Shown: positions 1 through 8,895, numbered from the stretch's first letter. The stretch: 29,438 nucleotides of DNA from Streptomyces chattanoogensis (GCF_001294335.1 NZ_LGKG01000190.1:1-29438), one strand, 5' to 3'. Made by a program: numbers and translations. The notes: generated by a model not told the origin, from the letters alone.

Positions 1-199
1 GCCCCAACCCGTCCCCCAGCCCCAACCCACCCCACTCATCCAACGCGTCCTACTCATCCCGCCCATCCCACCTTCCCCAACCTCCCCTCCCGCATCTATC
101 CGCCCCACCCGCACCCTCCCCGACAACCCCCGGCCGCGTCCGGACAACCACCGTCCACCGCCCGGTCGTCACCACTTATCCACAGCCCGGCGTCGATAG
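1..199. other. gene-free C-rich tract at window start
   Basis: No coding region is supported here. The first 120 bases contain only about nine G residues and are mostly C with some A and T, an extreme strand bias compared with the rest of the window. One perfect DnaA-type nonamer, TTATCCACA, lies at 176-184, but it is isolated, so this is not an origin. The tract is probably the far upstream region of the gene starting at 275, or an intergenic spacer whose other gene lies outside the window. Confidence 0.6.
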
Positions 200-274
200 A
201 TGCGCTCCCGCCGGAAAAGGAGAATCCTGAAGGCATCGCACGACACGGCACCATCTGACAACGGGGGAACATCA

Positions 275-2689
275 GTGGAGACCGCGGACCCGGACACGAC
301 ACCGCCCACCCGCACAAATGCCAAGGAAACCAAGGAAGTCGGTCCACCTCTCGGTGTGCTGCCGCCCGGCGAACCGCAACTCGCCCTGGAACTGCTGGTG
401 CACGGCGTCGGCGGCACCACGCCCGAGGAGATGCTCGGCGACCCGCGCGTCCGGCGCATCACCGGCGACGACACCGCCGCCTGCTACCGCCGCACCGAGG
501 ACGCGGACGCCGAAGCCCGCCCCGACGCCTATCGGGGCGAGCCGGTGCGGGAGGCGTACTGCTGGTCCAATCTCACCTCCGGCAACAGCGCCCGCGCCCT
601 CTGGCTGATCCTGGTCCCGTTCATGGTGGCCAACCTCGCCCACTGGATGCGCCCCGCGGCCCCACCTGAGCACAAGGCGCAGCGGATCTACGACGTCCTC
701 GTACGCATCCTGGCGCTCACCCTGACCGTCCTGCTGGCCGCCGCGGCCTGCGAGGTCGCGCTCGACCTCACCGCCTGGCAGTGCGCCGGCACCGCCGTCT
801 GCGCCGACGGCAAGTCCTGGCTGGGTTTCCTGAGCCCGGCCAACTCCGGCTGGTGGAGCGCCCCCGGCCGCCGGCTCGCCCTCGCCTCCGTGCTGCCGCT
901 GCTCGTCATCGGCTTCCTGTGGTGGCTCTCGCACCGCACCTGGAGCGCGTACGAATCCGCCTCCCCGCCGCCGCGCGACCCCGGCACCTCCCGCGACACC
1001 CCCGCCCACCAGCGCACCGTGCTCGGACTGCACGGCTTCTGGTACGGCCGGCGGCTCGTCGCCCGGCTGCGCGCCGCGCACGCCACGGCGGGCGTGCTCA
1101 CCATCGCCGCCGCCCTGCGTTTCGCCACCGCGAAGCTCGACCGCAAAAGAGGAGACGCCTTTCTCGGTGTCAGCGGGCAGGTGCTCACCGCGCTGGTCGT
1201 CCTGCTCGCCGTCGTCACGCTGGTGATCGTCTGGCGTACCGCCCGCAGTGAGGCCGCGCCCGACGACCAGTCCGACCGTCTTGTGGTCCGGGCGCTGCCC
1301 TACGCCTCCCTCGGACTCCTGGCGACCGTCGCCGTCCACGCCGCCTGGGCGCGCCCCGGCGCCTACAGCTACGGCCCGCTGCCGGGCGCCGCAGCCTTCG
1401 GGGCCATCGCCGTCTTCCAGAGCGTGGTGGTGCTCGCCCTGGCGGTGTGCGCCTGGTTCCTCCAGCGCGCCGCCCGGGGGGAGGCCCGCAGCGCCCTGAA
1501 CGGGATGGGCGGGCCCGCCGTCGCCCTGCTGGCCTGCGCCGTCGGCGGAGTGCTGTCCGGGGGAGTGGCGCAGCGGTTCGCCGACTGGATGGACGGCGGT
1601 GCCACCCCCGGCCAGGCACACGCCCCCGTCCCCGGCCCGCCGGTACTGCTGTCCTGGCAGGCCTCCGTCATCCCGGTCCTGCTCGTCGTGGTCGCAGCCG
1701 TGGCGGTGCTCGCCGCCGTCCGGGTGCTGATCGTCCGCCGCCAGGTCGCCAAGAACGTTCCCGGCCTCTACGACCCCCGGGAGCGGCCCGACGCCCGCCG
1801 TACGCAGCGGATCGCGGGCACCATCGCCCGCGCCGGACTGACCGATGCCGCGCCCGTCCTGGTGGCGGCCGTCGCCGTCGTCACCCTCGTCCTGGGCGCC
1901 GGCGCGGTGGCCGGGGCCTGGCTGACCGACCTGGCGCCCGGCCGCGCCACCGAAGGCGCACCGCCCGTTGTCCACGCCGCCGCCGAAACCGCGGAATCCC
2001 TCGGCTCCTGGCTGATGAGCGCCGGCGTCATACTCCTGCTCACCATGGGCCGCCGCGCCTACCGCGACCACTCCGCCCGCCGCACCATCGGCATCCTCTG
2101 GGACGTCGGCACGTTCTGGCCCCGCGCCGCGCACCCCTTCGCGCCGCCCTGTTACGCCGAGCGCGCCGTCCCCGACCTCACCTGGCGGATGGCCACCTGG
2201 ACCGAGCGCTTCGACGGCCGCCTGGTGATCTCGGGCCACTCCCAGGGAAGCGTGCTGGCCGCGGCCGCCGTCTGGCAGCTGGACCTGGTCACCCGCAGCC
2301 GGGTGGCGCTCCTGACGTACGGCAGCCCGCTGGAGCGGCTCTACGGACGCTGGTTCCCGGCGTACTTCGGCCCGGCCGTCCTCGCCGGCCTGCACCGCGA
2401 GATGGACGACTGGCGCAACCTGTGGCGCTTCACCGACCCCATCGGCGGACCGATCCGGCTCCCCACCGACGACGGCCGCTCCGTCGACCAGGGACCGCTG
2501 CGCGACCCCCTAGCCTTCGGCCGTACGCTGCAGAACCCACTGCCCGCCCAGATTCTGGGCCACGGCGACTACCAGGCCGACCCGGCCTTCGGCGCCGTAC
2601 GGGCCGAACTCGTCGCCCGGCTCGGCCCGGGGCTGCCGCTCCAGCGGCCGCGGCCGCCTCAGGGCAGCTCCGGCAGATCCTCCGCGTAG
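275..2689 (+). CDS. large polytopic membrane protein with GHSQG lipase-like motif
   Basis: Conserved actinomycete membrane protein of unknown function, 804 aa from this start. A VHGVGGTTPEEMLGDP segment near residue 41 looks like the first beta strand and oxyanion loop of an alpha/beta hydrolase. Many hydrophobic helices follow between about residues 110 and 610. A VISGHSQGS nucleophile elbow sits near residue 654, followed by a YGSPL segment typical of lipase-like folds. The simplest reading is an alpha/beta hydrolase interrupted by a membrane domain; substrate unknown. GTG at 275 was chosen because a GGGGGA ribosome site lies just upstream, whereas the ATG at 200 has none and would add a basic 25-residue extension. 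The 3' end overlaps the convergent gene by 31 bp. Membrane hydrolase architecture is supported; enzymatic activity is inferred. Confidence 0.85.
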   Translation: METADPDTTPPTRTNAKETKEVGPPLGVLPPGEPQLALELLVHGVGGTTPEEMLGDPRVRRITGDDTAACYRRTEDADAEARPDAYRGEPVREAYCWSNLTSGNSARALWLILVPFMVANLAHWMRPAAPPEHKAQRIYDVLVRILALTLTVLLAAAACEVALDLTAWQCAGTAVCADGKSWLGFLSPANSGWWSAPGRRLALASVLPLLVIGFLWWLSHRTWSAYESASPPPRDPGTSRDTPAHQRTVLGLHGFWYGRRLVARLRAAHATAGVLTIAAALRFATAKLDRKRGDAFLGVSGQVLTALVVLLAVVTLVIVWRTARSEAAPDDQSDRLVVRALPYASLGLLATVAVHAAWARPGAYSYGPLPGAAAFGAIAVFQSVVVLALAVCAWFLQRAARGEARSALNGMGGPAVALLACAVGGVLSGGVAQRFADWMDGGATPGQAHAPVPGPPVLLSWQASVIPVLLVVVAAVAVLAAVRVLIVRRQVAKNVPGLYDPRERPDARRTQRIAGTIARAGLTDAAPVLVAAVAVVTLVLGAGAVAGAWLTDLAPGRATEGAPPVVHAAAETAESLGSWLMSAGVILLLTMGRRAYRDHSARRTIGILWDVGTFWPRAAHPFAPPCYAERAVPDLTWRMATWTERFDGRLVISGHSQGSVLAAAAVWQLDLVTRSRVALLTYGSPLERLYGRWFPAYFGPAVLAGLHREMDDWRNLWRFTDPIGGPIRLPTDDGRSVDQGPLRDPLAFGRTLQNPLPAQILGHGDYQADPAFGAVRAELVARLGPGLPLQRPRPPQGSSGRSSA

Positions 2690-5097
2690 AGCAGCGTGAG
2701 GTCATCGGTGCTCGGCTCGGCCAGCTGCGCGACCCGGCCCGCGTGCCGCTCGACCATCGCCTCGAACGTCTGCCGGGCGGTACGGCCGTTGCCGAAGGAA
2801 GGCCCCTTGGGCAGCGCCGTGAAGTACTTGAGCAGCGCCTCGCCGGCGCCGTCGGCGAGGCGGTACTCATGCTCCTCTCCCTGCTGCTCGACGATCCTCA
2901 GCAGTTCCTCCGGCGCGTAGTCACCGAAGGTGATGGTCCGTGAGAAACGCGATGCCACACCGGGGTTGACGGCCAGGAAGCGCTGCATCTCGGCGGTGTA
3001 GCCCGCCACGATCACCACCACCGCGTCCCGGTGGTCCTCCATCAGCTTCACCAGGGTGTCGATGGCCTCCTTGCCGAAGTCCCGCCCGGAGTCCTCGGGG
3101 GAGAGGGCGTACGCCTCGTCGATGAACAGCACCCCGCCGCGCGCCCGGTCGAAGGCCTCCTGGGTACGGATCGCGGTCGAGCCGATGTGCTCGCCCACCA
3201 GGTCCACACGGGACACCTCGACCAGATGGCCGTGCTCCAGCACCCCCAGGGAGTGCAGGATTTCGCCGTACAGCCGGGCCACAGTCGTCTTGCCGGTGCC
3301 GGGGGAGCCGGTGAAGACCAGATGACGCCGCACGGAGGCGGCCTTCAGGCCCGCCTCCTGCCGCCGGCGCCCCACCTCGATCATGTTGATCAGGCTGCGT
3401 ACCTCGCGCTTGACGCTGTCCAGCCCCACGAGGGTGTCCAGTTCGCCCAGCACCTCGTCGGAGGGGCGGCTGCTCGCGGCCGTCCCGACGACTGCCGGGG
3501 CGGCCGCCGGCGGGCTCTGCGCCGGTACGTTGCCCAGCAGCCCGGCGGTCTGTGTCGCCTGCTGCACCGCGGGCGCCGGCACCGCACCCGCGCCCGGCTT
3601 CTGTGCGGCCCGGCTCTCGTCGCTGGTGCAGTCCTCGACGGTCGGCCCGCCGCCGCTGCCGTCCCCGAGCCCCTCGGCGAACTCGTAGCCGCCGCGCGCA
3701 CACCGCTCCGTACGGCACCGCGTCAGCGTCGTACGGCAGCCGTCGATCACATGGAAGCCGAAGCCCGAACTCCCGGTCACCCGGCAGCCGTTGAAGGTGC
3801 CGCGGCCCTCCGCCGAAACATAGAACCCGGCCTCGGCCGGCGAACCGACCGTGCAGCCCTCGATGGTGGGGTCCGCGCCCTTGGTGACGATCACGCCGGT
3901 CTGGACGCCCTCGATGGTGCAGTTGGCGAGCGTGCCGCCGCTGCCGTGATCGCGGAACCAGGCGCCGGTCGCCGCCTCCCGGATCCGGCAGTCGTCCAGC
4001 TGGACGGTGGCTCCGTCGCTCACCGACACCGCGGTGTTGCGGACCTGGGAGATATCGCTGTCCACGACGTCGGCACGGGAGCCCCGGTCCAGGACGAAGA
4101 GGGCATCGGGCACGTCGTGCACCCGCGTGGAGTCCAGCACGGCCGTCGCCCCGTCGCTGACCCACACCGCCGGGTAGTCACCCGTACTGTCGTGGATCTC
4201 GCACTGGTTGGCGTCCACCCGGGTGCCCGGGTCCCATACGGACAGGCCGTTGCGGCCGAAGTGCCGCACCGTGCTGCGGGTCAGCGTCAGCACCGACCGG
4301 GAACGCAGGTCGATGGCGTTCTCGGGGATGTCGTGGATATCGCAGTCGGCGAGCGTGAGGACCGCGTCGGTGTCCAGGGTCACGCCGTCGGCGGAGGTGC
4401 GGTGCACCGTGCAGTCGGTCAGATGGCCGGTGGCCCGCGCGGCCACCTGGATGCCGGCGCCCTTGATCTCGTACAGCTCGCAGCCGACCGCCTCGACGGC
4501 GCTGCCCTCGCCGTTCACCGCCAGCCCGGCACCGGAGGCATGATGGATCCGGCAGTTCTCCAGCCGCGGATGGGCCCCGCCGCGCACCGCGACCCCGGCC
4601 TGCCCGGCGGCCACCACCTCGCACTCCTCGAAGACCCCGCCGGCGCCGTCCAGCACGCTGATGCCCACGCCGCCCGCGTTGTCGACCGTGCACCGGCGGA
4701 CCGTCGGCCGGGCGCCGCCGCGCACCTCGATGCCCGCCGCGGACCGGGTCACCACCCGCAGCCCGGTCAGCTCCGGGGCGCCGTCCTCCACCAGGAGCGC
4801 GGGGGAGGCCGAATCGGTCGCCTCCACATGCAGATCGTGGACGGTGGCCGAGGCACGTATGGTGACCGCCACGCCATCGGTCGGGGCGATCCGCACCGAA
4901 CCGCGCGCACCGTCGGGGCCGCGCAGCGTCACCGCGCGCTCCAGCACCAGATTCTCCCGGTACGTCCCGGCCGGGACAGTGAGCACATCGCCGTCCCCGG
5001 CGGCCTCCAGGGCGGCGGCGAGCGTGCTGTACTCCCCTGTACGGCGCCGCCAACGCGACGTTCCGGAGTGCGTCACCTGGACCGAGCCCTGTGCCAT
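2659..5097 (-). CDS. parallel beta-helix repeat protein fused to AAA ATPase (CbxX/EccA-like)
   Basis: About 812 aa. Residues 1-500 are right-handed parallel beta-helix repeats of the pectate-lyase type: an N-terminal LAAALEAAGDGDVLTVPAGT segment, then many turns with recurring C-x-I/V and G-V/I-x-V patterns. A Pro/Ala linker at about 510-560 precedes an AAA domain: Walker A GSPGTGKTT near 596, Walker B LFIDEA near 657, and an SRFSRT sensor/arginine-finger segment near 715. The ATPase resembles the CbxX/CfqX group, which includes EccA of type VII secretion, so a remodelling role on a protein partner is plausible. The beta-helix could be the substrate-recognition or scaffold part. The start was placed at MAQGSVQV (5097); an in-frame extension to 5253 lacks conservation-like sequence. 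It is convergent with, and overlaps by 31 bp, the membrane hydrolase gene. Confidence 0.88.
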   Translation of the reverse strand: MAQGSVQVTHSGTSRWRRRTGEYSTLAAALEAAGDGDVLTVPAGTYRENLVLERAVTLRGPDGARGSVRIAPTDGVAVTIRASATVHDLHVEATDSASPALLVEDGAPELTGLRVVTRSAAGIEVRGGARPTVRRCTVDNAGGVGISVLDGAGGVFEECEVVAAGQAGVAVRGGAHPRLENCRIHHASGAGLAVNGEGSAVEAVGCELYEIKGAGIQVAARATGHLTDCTVHRTSADGVTLDTDAVLTLADCDIHDIPENAIDLRSRSVLTLTRSTVRHFGRNGLSVWDPGTRVDANQCEIHDSTGDYPAVWVSDGATAVLDSTRVHDVPDALFVLDRGSRADVVDSDISQVRNTAVSVSDGATVQLDDCRIREAATGAWFRDHGSGGTLANCTIEGVQTGVIVTKGADPTIEGCTVGSPAEAGFYVSAEGRGTFNGCRVTGSSGFGFHVIDGCRTTLTRCRTERCARGGYEFAEGLGDGSGGGPTVEDCTSDESRAAQKPGAGAVPAPAVQQATQTAGLLGNVPAQSPPAAAPAVVGTAASSRPSDEVLGELDTLVGLDSVKREVRSLINMIEVGRRRQEAGLKAASVRRHLVFTGSPGTGKTTVARLYGEILHSLGVLEHGHLVEVSRVDLVGEHIGSTAIRTQEAFDRARGGVLFIDEAYALSPEDSGRDFGKEAIDTLVKLMEDHRDAVVVIVAGYTAEMQRFLAVNPGVASRFSRTITFGDYAPEELLRIVEQQGEEHEYRLADGAGEALLKYFTALPKGPSFGNGRTARQTFEAMVERHAGRVAQLAEPSTDDLTLLYAEDLPELP

Positions 5098-5182
5098 GGC
5101 GCTGTCGTGCCCCCACTTCGTGCGGCTGTAGTCGGCAAGGCAGAGTCCGTCCGCGGATGTCCGCATTCGGGTCTGCGAGGCC

Positions 5183-5211
5183 CCAGCCGAGAGGCTGGCT
5201 GCACCACCGTA
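5183..5211 (-). promoter_or_regulatory. possible promoter box and leader hairpin of the beta-helix/AAA gene
   Basis: On the minus strand a TACGGT box (5206-5211) could serve as a -10 element. It is followed directly by a 6-bp hairpin, CCAGCC/GGCTGG at 5183-5198, with a 4-nt loop. This would give a leader of roughly 100 nt beginning with a hairpin. No convincing -35 is visible, so this is tentative. Confidence 0.25.
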
Positions 5212-5278
5212 GCGCGCCCGGCGAGCGGCAGTTGACATGGTCAGCCACCTCACCCGCCGCCTTGTGCGGCCGTGCGGA

Positions 5279-5881
5279 TCAGCCGCCCGCGCCGGCCCGT
5301 CCCCAGTCCTGTCCCGCGCGCTCCCACTCCTGGTCCCAGCGGCGGAAACGGCGCACCATCAGCCGCCAGACGACCAGTCTGCGGCCGCTCTCGACCAGCC
5401 CCCCGACGGCCGCCGCACTGCCCAGACCGGCCAGCACCGCATGCGTGCGCGCCGTGCTCGTGTCCATCGGCCGCGGCACCACCCGGCCGCGGTCGTCGGT
5501 CCAGATCCGCAGCCGGTCGCCGGGATCCACGGGGCGCGGGGTGGCGATCTGCCCGAGGTGCTCGCTGTGGTCCCAGGCCGTCCAGCGGGCGAGGACCCGG
5601 CGGTGGGCGTCGCGCTGCGAGGAGGTCTCCGGATCGGGGTCGAGGGGGGCCCGGGAGACCAGCCGGTCGACCGTGGCCCACACCAGATGCCGCTGCTGAT
5701 GCTGGAGGCGGACGGTTTCCAGGAGCGCATCGTCGGCGGCCTGCCCGGTGAGCCGGCCGGCCGTCGTGGCGCCGACGGCGATCAGGAGAGCGGCGGCCAG
5801 CGACACCCAGGCCTCGAGCCGATCGGTGGGACGCCGCAGCGGATTGTGCCGCCAGTGCCAGACGCCTCTGATCGCTCGCAT
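5279..5881 (-). CDS. Rv1733c-like two-TM membrane protein
   Basis: About 200 aa. The layout matches the Streptomyces Rv1733c-like family: a basic N-terminus (RHNPLRRPTDRLEAW), a first membrane helix (about 25-45), an extracellular segment with IWTDDRGRVVPRP, and a second membrane helix (about 153-173) followed by a basic tail with several Trp residues. The family has no assigned biochemical role; in mycobacteria it is linked to dormancy. ATG at 5881 is preceded by GGAGAGGGGGAG, a strong ribosome site. A longer in-frame start at 5917 lacks one and is disfavoured. A TATAAC box lies 57 nt upstream, so the gene probably has its own promoter. Confidence 0.85.
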   Translation of the reverse strand: MRAIRGVWHWRHNPLRRPTDRLEAWVSLAAALLIAVGATTAGRLTGQAADDALLETVRLQHQQRHLVWATVDRLVSRAPLDPDPETSSQRDAHRRVLARWTAWDHSEHLGQIATPRPVDPGDRLRIWTDDRGRVVPRPMDTSTARTHAVLAGLGSAAAVGGLVESGRRLVVWRLMVRRFRRWDQEWERAGQDWGRAGAGG

Positions 5882-5937
5882 CGTCGCTCCCCCTCTCCGT
5901 GTCCGTGAATACCTCATCGGGCCCCGCCCATGCCAGA

Positions 5938-5943
5938 GTTATA
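5938..5943 (-). promoter_or_regulatory. -10 box TATAAC for the Rv1733c-like gene
   Basis: Read on the minus strand, TATAAC is one base from the TATAAT consensus and stands out in this GC-rich sequence. A CGTGAC-type -35 lies about 15 nt further upstream. The start codon at 5881 is 57 nt downstream. Confidence 0.4.
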
Positions 5944-5994
5944 CGAAGAGAGAGCTACGTCACGCGCGGATCCGGGGAGATTTCCGGCGGATGG

Positions 5995-6474
5995 TCAGCG
6001 CAGCCGTACGGCCACCGTGACCGTGGCGCCCGCATTGTCCGCATCTGCCGCCCCCGCCGCGGCAGTTCCGGCGGCCACCGCGAACCGGTCCGCCACCAGC
6101 CGCGCCAGCCACAGCCCCCGCCCCTTCGGCGCCCCGTCGAGCCCCGGCAGCAGCTCGGGTATCACCGCCTCGCTGAACCCGGGCCCGGCGTCGCTGATCC
6201 GGCACTCCAGCTCGTCGCCCACCCGCAGCAGCACCAGCCGCCCCGAACCGCCCGCATGCTCCACGGCGTTCCCCGCGATCTCGTCCACGGCCAGGACGAA
6301 CTCACCGCGCCGCGGCTCGCACAGCCCCTCGCGGGCCGCGCACTCCTCCACCAGGAGCCGCAGTCGGGGCAGCAGTCGGGCGGTGAAGCGGCGCTGCAGC
6401 AGCGGCCGGCCGGTGTCATCCGCCTCCCCGGAAGGGGCCGGTTCTCCGGAAGCGGCCGTTTCTCCGCTCGTCAC
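5995..6474 (-). CDS. HATPase_c ATP-binding regulator (RsbW-like anti-sigma kinase fold)
   Basis: About 159 aa, a single GHKL-type ATPase domain as in Streptomyces serine-kinase/anti-sigma regulators. Visible motifs are the N box (DEIAGNAVEHAG, about 77-88), the G1 box (SDAGPG) and a G2-like KGRGLWLARLVAD. A Ser/Glu-rich segment of about 20 residues precedes the domain. The start is GTG at 6474, whose GTGA overlaps the stop codon of the upstream MEDS frame, with GGGAGG about 10 nt before it. The two genes are therefore translationally coupled. Such proteins often phosphorylate STAS-domain antagonists or bind sigma factors; no STAS gene is in the window, so the partner is unknown. Confidence 0.85.
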   Translation of the reverse strand: MTSGETAASGEPAPSGEADDTGRPLLQRRFTARLLPRLRLLVEECAAREGLCEPRRGEFVLAVDEIAGNAVEHAGGSGRLVLLRVGDELECRISDAGPGFSEAVIPELLPGLDGAPKGRGLWLARLVADRFAVAAGTAAAGAADADNAGATVTVAVRLR

Positions 6475-7150
6475 GGGCTCGTCGCCTCCCGCACCGCCGG
6501 ACGCGGCACCTCGGCGGCGGCGAGCCGCCGCCGCAGACCGGCGGTCGGCCCCCCGGCCGGTGCCGTACGGGCCGGTGCGGTTTCCGGCGGCCTCGAGAAC
6601 GCGGCCTGGTTCGCCGTGTCCGTGGCGGCGGCCGGCGCGCGGTCGAAGCGGCGGCGGTCGTCGGCGCAGGTATCGGTGTGCTGACGCCCGCCGAAGAGCG
6701 CCGCCGCATGTGTCTCGCGGTGCGTCACCACGGCGAGGTCCGTGCCGAGCGCGGCCGCCCGGCCCCTGCCGATGAAGGCCCGCAGACCCGCATCCCCCCG
6801 GCCGTCGCCCGGCCGGTCTCCGTGCGCGGCCGGCCCGGCTGCCGTGCGGCGGAGAGCTCCGCGTCCGGCCGGAGCACCGCCCGTAGACCGCTGAGCACCA
6901 ACTGGCCGCGCTCGCACGCCGGAGCGGTGCCGGGGCCCGGGAAGTCGATCCTGGCCGGCACATCCTCCTCGGGCACGGCCGGGCAGGGCAGGAGCATGAC
7001 CCTCTCGCCTCGGGCCGGCCCCGGGCGCACGAAGGCCGTGACGGCATCCCGGCGGACCTCGTCATCGCCGTAGCCGACACAGGCGTGGTCCCCGGGCCGC
7101 AGACGCCGGACGGGCAGGAAGCGGCCGCTTGTGGTGTCCCTCGCAGGCAT
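6471..7150 (-). pseudogene. MEDS-domain sensory protein with frameshift
   Basis: The N-terminal part reads as a MEDS domain (DcmR-like ligand sensing): RLRPGDHACVGYGDDE near residue 17, then ERVMLLPCP. At the run of six C at 6794-6799 (G on the coding strand) the family similarity jumps to another frame, which continues GLRAFIGRGRAAALGTD, then LAVVTHRETHAAALFGG, and ends at 6471. Adding one G to the run would restore a continuous protein of about 226 aa. As read, the first frame ends at 6725, after the domain core. ATG 7150 has GAGAG about 6 nt upstream. The last 4 nt overlap the GTG of the HATPase gene, so loss of the frame would also disturb coupled translation. It may be a true pseudogene or a sequencing error. 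Confidence 0.75.
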
Positions 7151-7215
7151 CGGCAGCTCTCGGTCTCCCCCCCGCCCGTGACCTCGCCCGCCCGCCGCGC
7201 GACCGCGCCGGGCCG

Positions 7216-8040
7216 TCAGTCGAGTATCTCGAACGGGTCGCCGATACGGATCGTGCCGGCCCCGCGAGGGATCAGATTCTGGCCGAAGATCAGCCCGCCG
7301 GCGAAGCGGCGGTGCCGGCCGAGCGTGCGCAGCGGCTCCCGTCCGCGCTCGGCGGTCTGCTGGTCGGTGGTGGTGACCACGCAGCGTGCGCTGGGTTTGG
7401 CCACCTGGAAGACCACCTCGCCGATCCGCACCCGGCGCCAGCCGTCCTCCGCCCACGGCGCGGTGCCGTCCACGACCACATTGGGCCGGAAACGGCTCAT
7501 GGGCAGGGGGCCCTCGTCGGCGTGGCCGCCCTGCGCGATGAGGGAGTTGAGGGCGGCCAGCGAGGCGGTGGCCGTCAGCAGCAGGGGGTAGCCGTCGGCG
7601 AAGGTCACCGTGTCGCCGGGCTCGGAGTACTCCGGGTCGACGGGGCGGCGCATCTCCGGGGCGTCGAGATGTACCAATTCGGCCTGGACGCCCAGAAATT
7701 CGCTGAACCACGCGGCCGCGGCCGCGCCCGCGGACACCGCTTCGATCTTGTCCCGGAAATGCTCGACCGGGATCGTCTCACCGGGCTCGGGCACCTCGAC
7801 CGTCAGCGGCGGCATCCCGGGCGCGGTCAGCCTGAGCGCGCCGGTCGCCAGCTCCTCGGCATGCGCCAACGCCATCCTCGGCAGGGGGCGTTGCGTCAGC
7901 AGCTTGCGACCGGCGTCCACCACCATCCAGCGCCGGTCCCCGGCGAGCCCCCACGGCTCCACGACCGCCTCGCCGGGACCGGACCCCGCAACGGACTTGA
8001 CCGGGTACAGATGGATCGCTCGAAGCGCAGGCTCTGTCAT
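7216..8040 (-). CDS. MOSC domain protein (YcbX/mARC-like)
   Basis: 274 aa, full length for the family. The N-terminal MOSC_N beta-barrel is recognisable from AIHLYPVKSVAG and GLAGDRRWMVVD. The C-terminal MOSC domain carries SRFRPNVVVDG and the conserved cysteine in SARCVVTTTD, expected to bind the sulfur of molybdenum cofactor. Family members act in molybdenum-dependent reduction of N-hydroxylated compounds or in sulfur transfer, usually with a ferredoxin or NADH reductase partner; none is adjacent. The gene is intact, starts at ATG 8040 and has little visible ribosome site. Confidence 0.92.
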   Translation of the reverse strand: MTEPALRAIHLYPVKSVAGSGPGEAVVEPWGLAGDRRWMVVDAGRKLLTQRPLPRMALAHAEELATGALRLTAPGMPPLTVEVPEPGETIPVEHFRDKIEAVSAGAAAAAWFSEFLGVQAELVHLDAPEMRRPVDPEYSEPGDTVTFADGYPLLLTATASLAALNSLIAQGGHADEGPLPMSRFRPNVVVDGTAPWAEDGWRRVRIGEVVFQVAKPSARCVVTTTDQQTAERGREPLRTLGRHRRFAGGLIFGQNLIPRGAGTIRIGDPFEILD

Positions 8041-8160
8041 GGATCCATCGTGCCAGCCGCCTCCGACAATCGGCGGAGTGGCCAGGTCAGCGCCCCTTCA
8101 GTACTCCTTCGGCAGCTCTGCGAACGGCAGCTCTCCGCCCTCGACTCCCCGGGCGCGCCG

Positions 8161-8640
8161 TCAGTACCCGCGGGGATACTGACGGCCGCCGTACGGGTCG
8201 TCGTACGGAGCTGCCGGGCGCGGCGGCGCCGGGCGCGGGGCGACCGGAGCCGCCGGCCGCATCGCCTCGTACCCCGTCCCCATGCCCGGAGACGGCCGCT
8301 GGGGCTGCTGAGGGTACGGCGGCTGATATCCGCCACGGGCGCCCGCCTGCTGCGGGATGTAGGGCGCCGGGGCGTGCTGGAGCGGGGCCACCGGCTGGGC
8401 GGCGGCACCCGGGTAGCCCGGCGCCGGCGAAGGGGCGGACGGCGCGGCCGGAAGCGCCGGCAGCCGCGAGGAGAGTGCCGGCAAATAGGACGAACCCGTG
8501 TCGTAAGGGGAGGGGTTCACCTGGATCGGGGCGATCTGCGGCGTGCCGCGTTCGGCCACGAGGCTGTCGTAGATCGGGGTGTCCGGGAAGGAGGACGAGG
8601 CGTAGTAGCCGCCGCCGTAGGTAGAGCGGGGGGAGGTCAT
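8161..8640 (-). CDS. DUF6643-type proline-rich protein
   Basis: 159 aa with no membrane segment. A conserved N-terminus (MTSPRSTYGGGYY, then FPDTPIYDSLVAERGTPQIAP) is followed by a long low-complexity Pro/Ala tail ending in YDDPYGGRQYPRGY. From memory this matches a Streptomyces family of unknown function, DUF6643. The tail has the make-up of a disordered binding region. The neighbouring TerD gene is divergently placed and probably shares the 255-bp promoter region. The start ATG 8640 is only 7 nt from a TAACTT box, suggesting a leaderless mRNA. Confidence 0.82.
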   Translation of the reverse strand: MTSPRSTYGGGYYASSSFPDTPIYDSLVAERGTPQIAPIQVNPSPYDTGSSYLPALSSRLPALPAAPSAPSPAPGYPGAAAQPVAPLQHAPAPYIPQQAGARGGYQPPYPQQPQRPSPGMGTGYEAMRPAAPVAPRPAPPRPAAPYDDPYGGRQYPRGY

Positions 8641-8647
8641 GCCTCAT

Positions 8648-8653
8648 AAGTTA
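8648..8653 (-). promoter_or_regulatory. -10 box for leaderless DUF6643-type gene
   Basis: TAACTT on the minus strand ends 7 nt before ATG 8640, the spacing expected if transcription starts at the start codon. No clear -35 is visible. Confidence 0.4.
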
Positions 8654-8895
8654 AGCCCACGATGTGCCGATTGGGGAGCCTGGAAAGAGGGTTGTTTTAC
8701 GTGTTCTGAGTGGTCGTCGGTCCGCAATGCGAGCGAACTTGTGGAAATCGGTCGCGATCGACCGTAGGAATCGTGTAAAGACCTCGCTTCCGGCCCGTGA
8801 ACGGGGGACGTTCGGGGAGGTCCGGGCCCAGTAGGTTGGATGTGCCGCCGCCGTCGGGGGGCGGGGAAGCCGGCGGACGAGAGGAAGGCGCGGCG

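Noticed and set aside
176..184. Perfect DnaA box TTATCCACA
   Set aside because: A single box with no second copy nearby and no dnaA/dnaN genes; replication origins in Streptomyces carry many boxes.
272..2395. Long open frame on the minus strand opposite the membrane hydrolase gene
   Set aside because: Composition is Gly/Arg/Gln-rich shadow sequence caused by GC-rich codons of the real gene; no domain features.
3031..5235. 734-codon open frame opposite the beta-helix/AAA gene
   Set aside because: It mirrors the real gene's codon bias, has no recognisable motif, and the minus-strand gene has complete domains.
8749..8764. CGGTCG-CGAT-CGACCG dyad between the DUF6643-type and TerD genes
   Set aside because: Short arms of GC-rich sequence expected by chance; kept out of the feature list.
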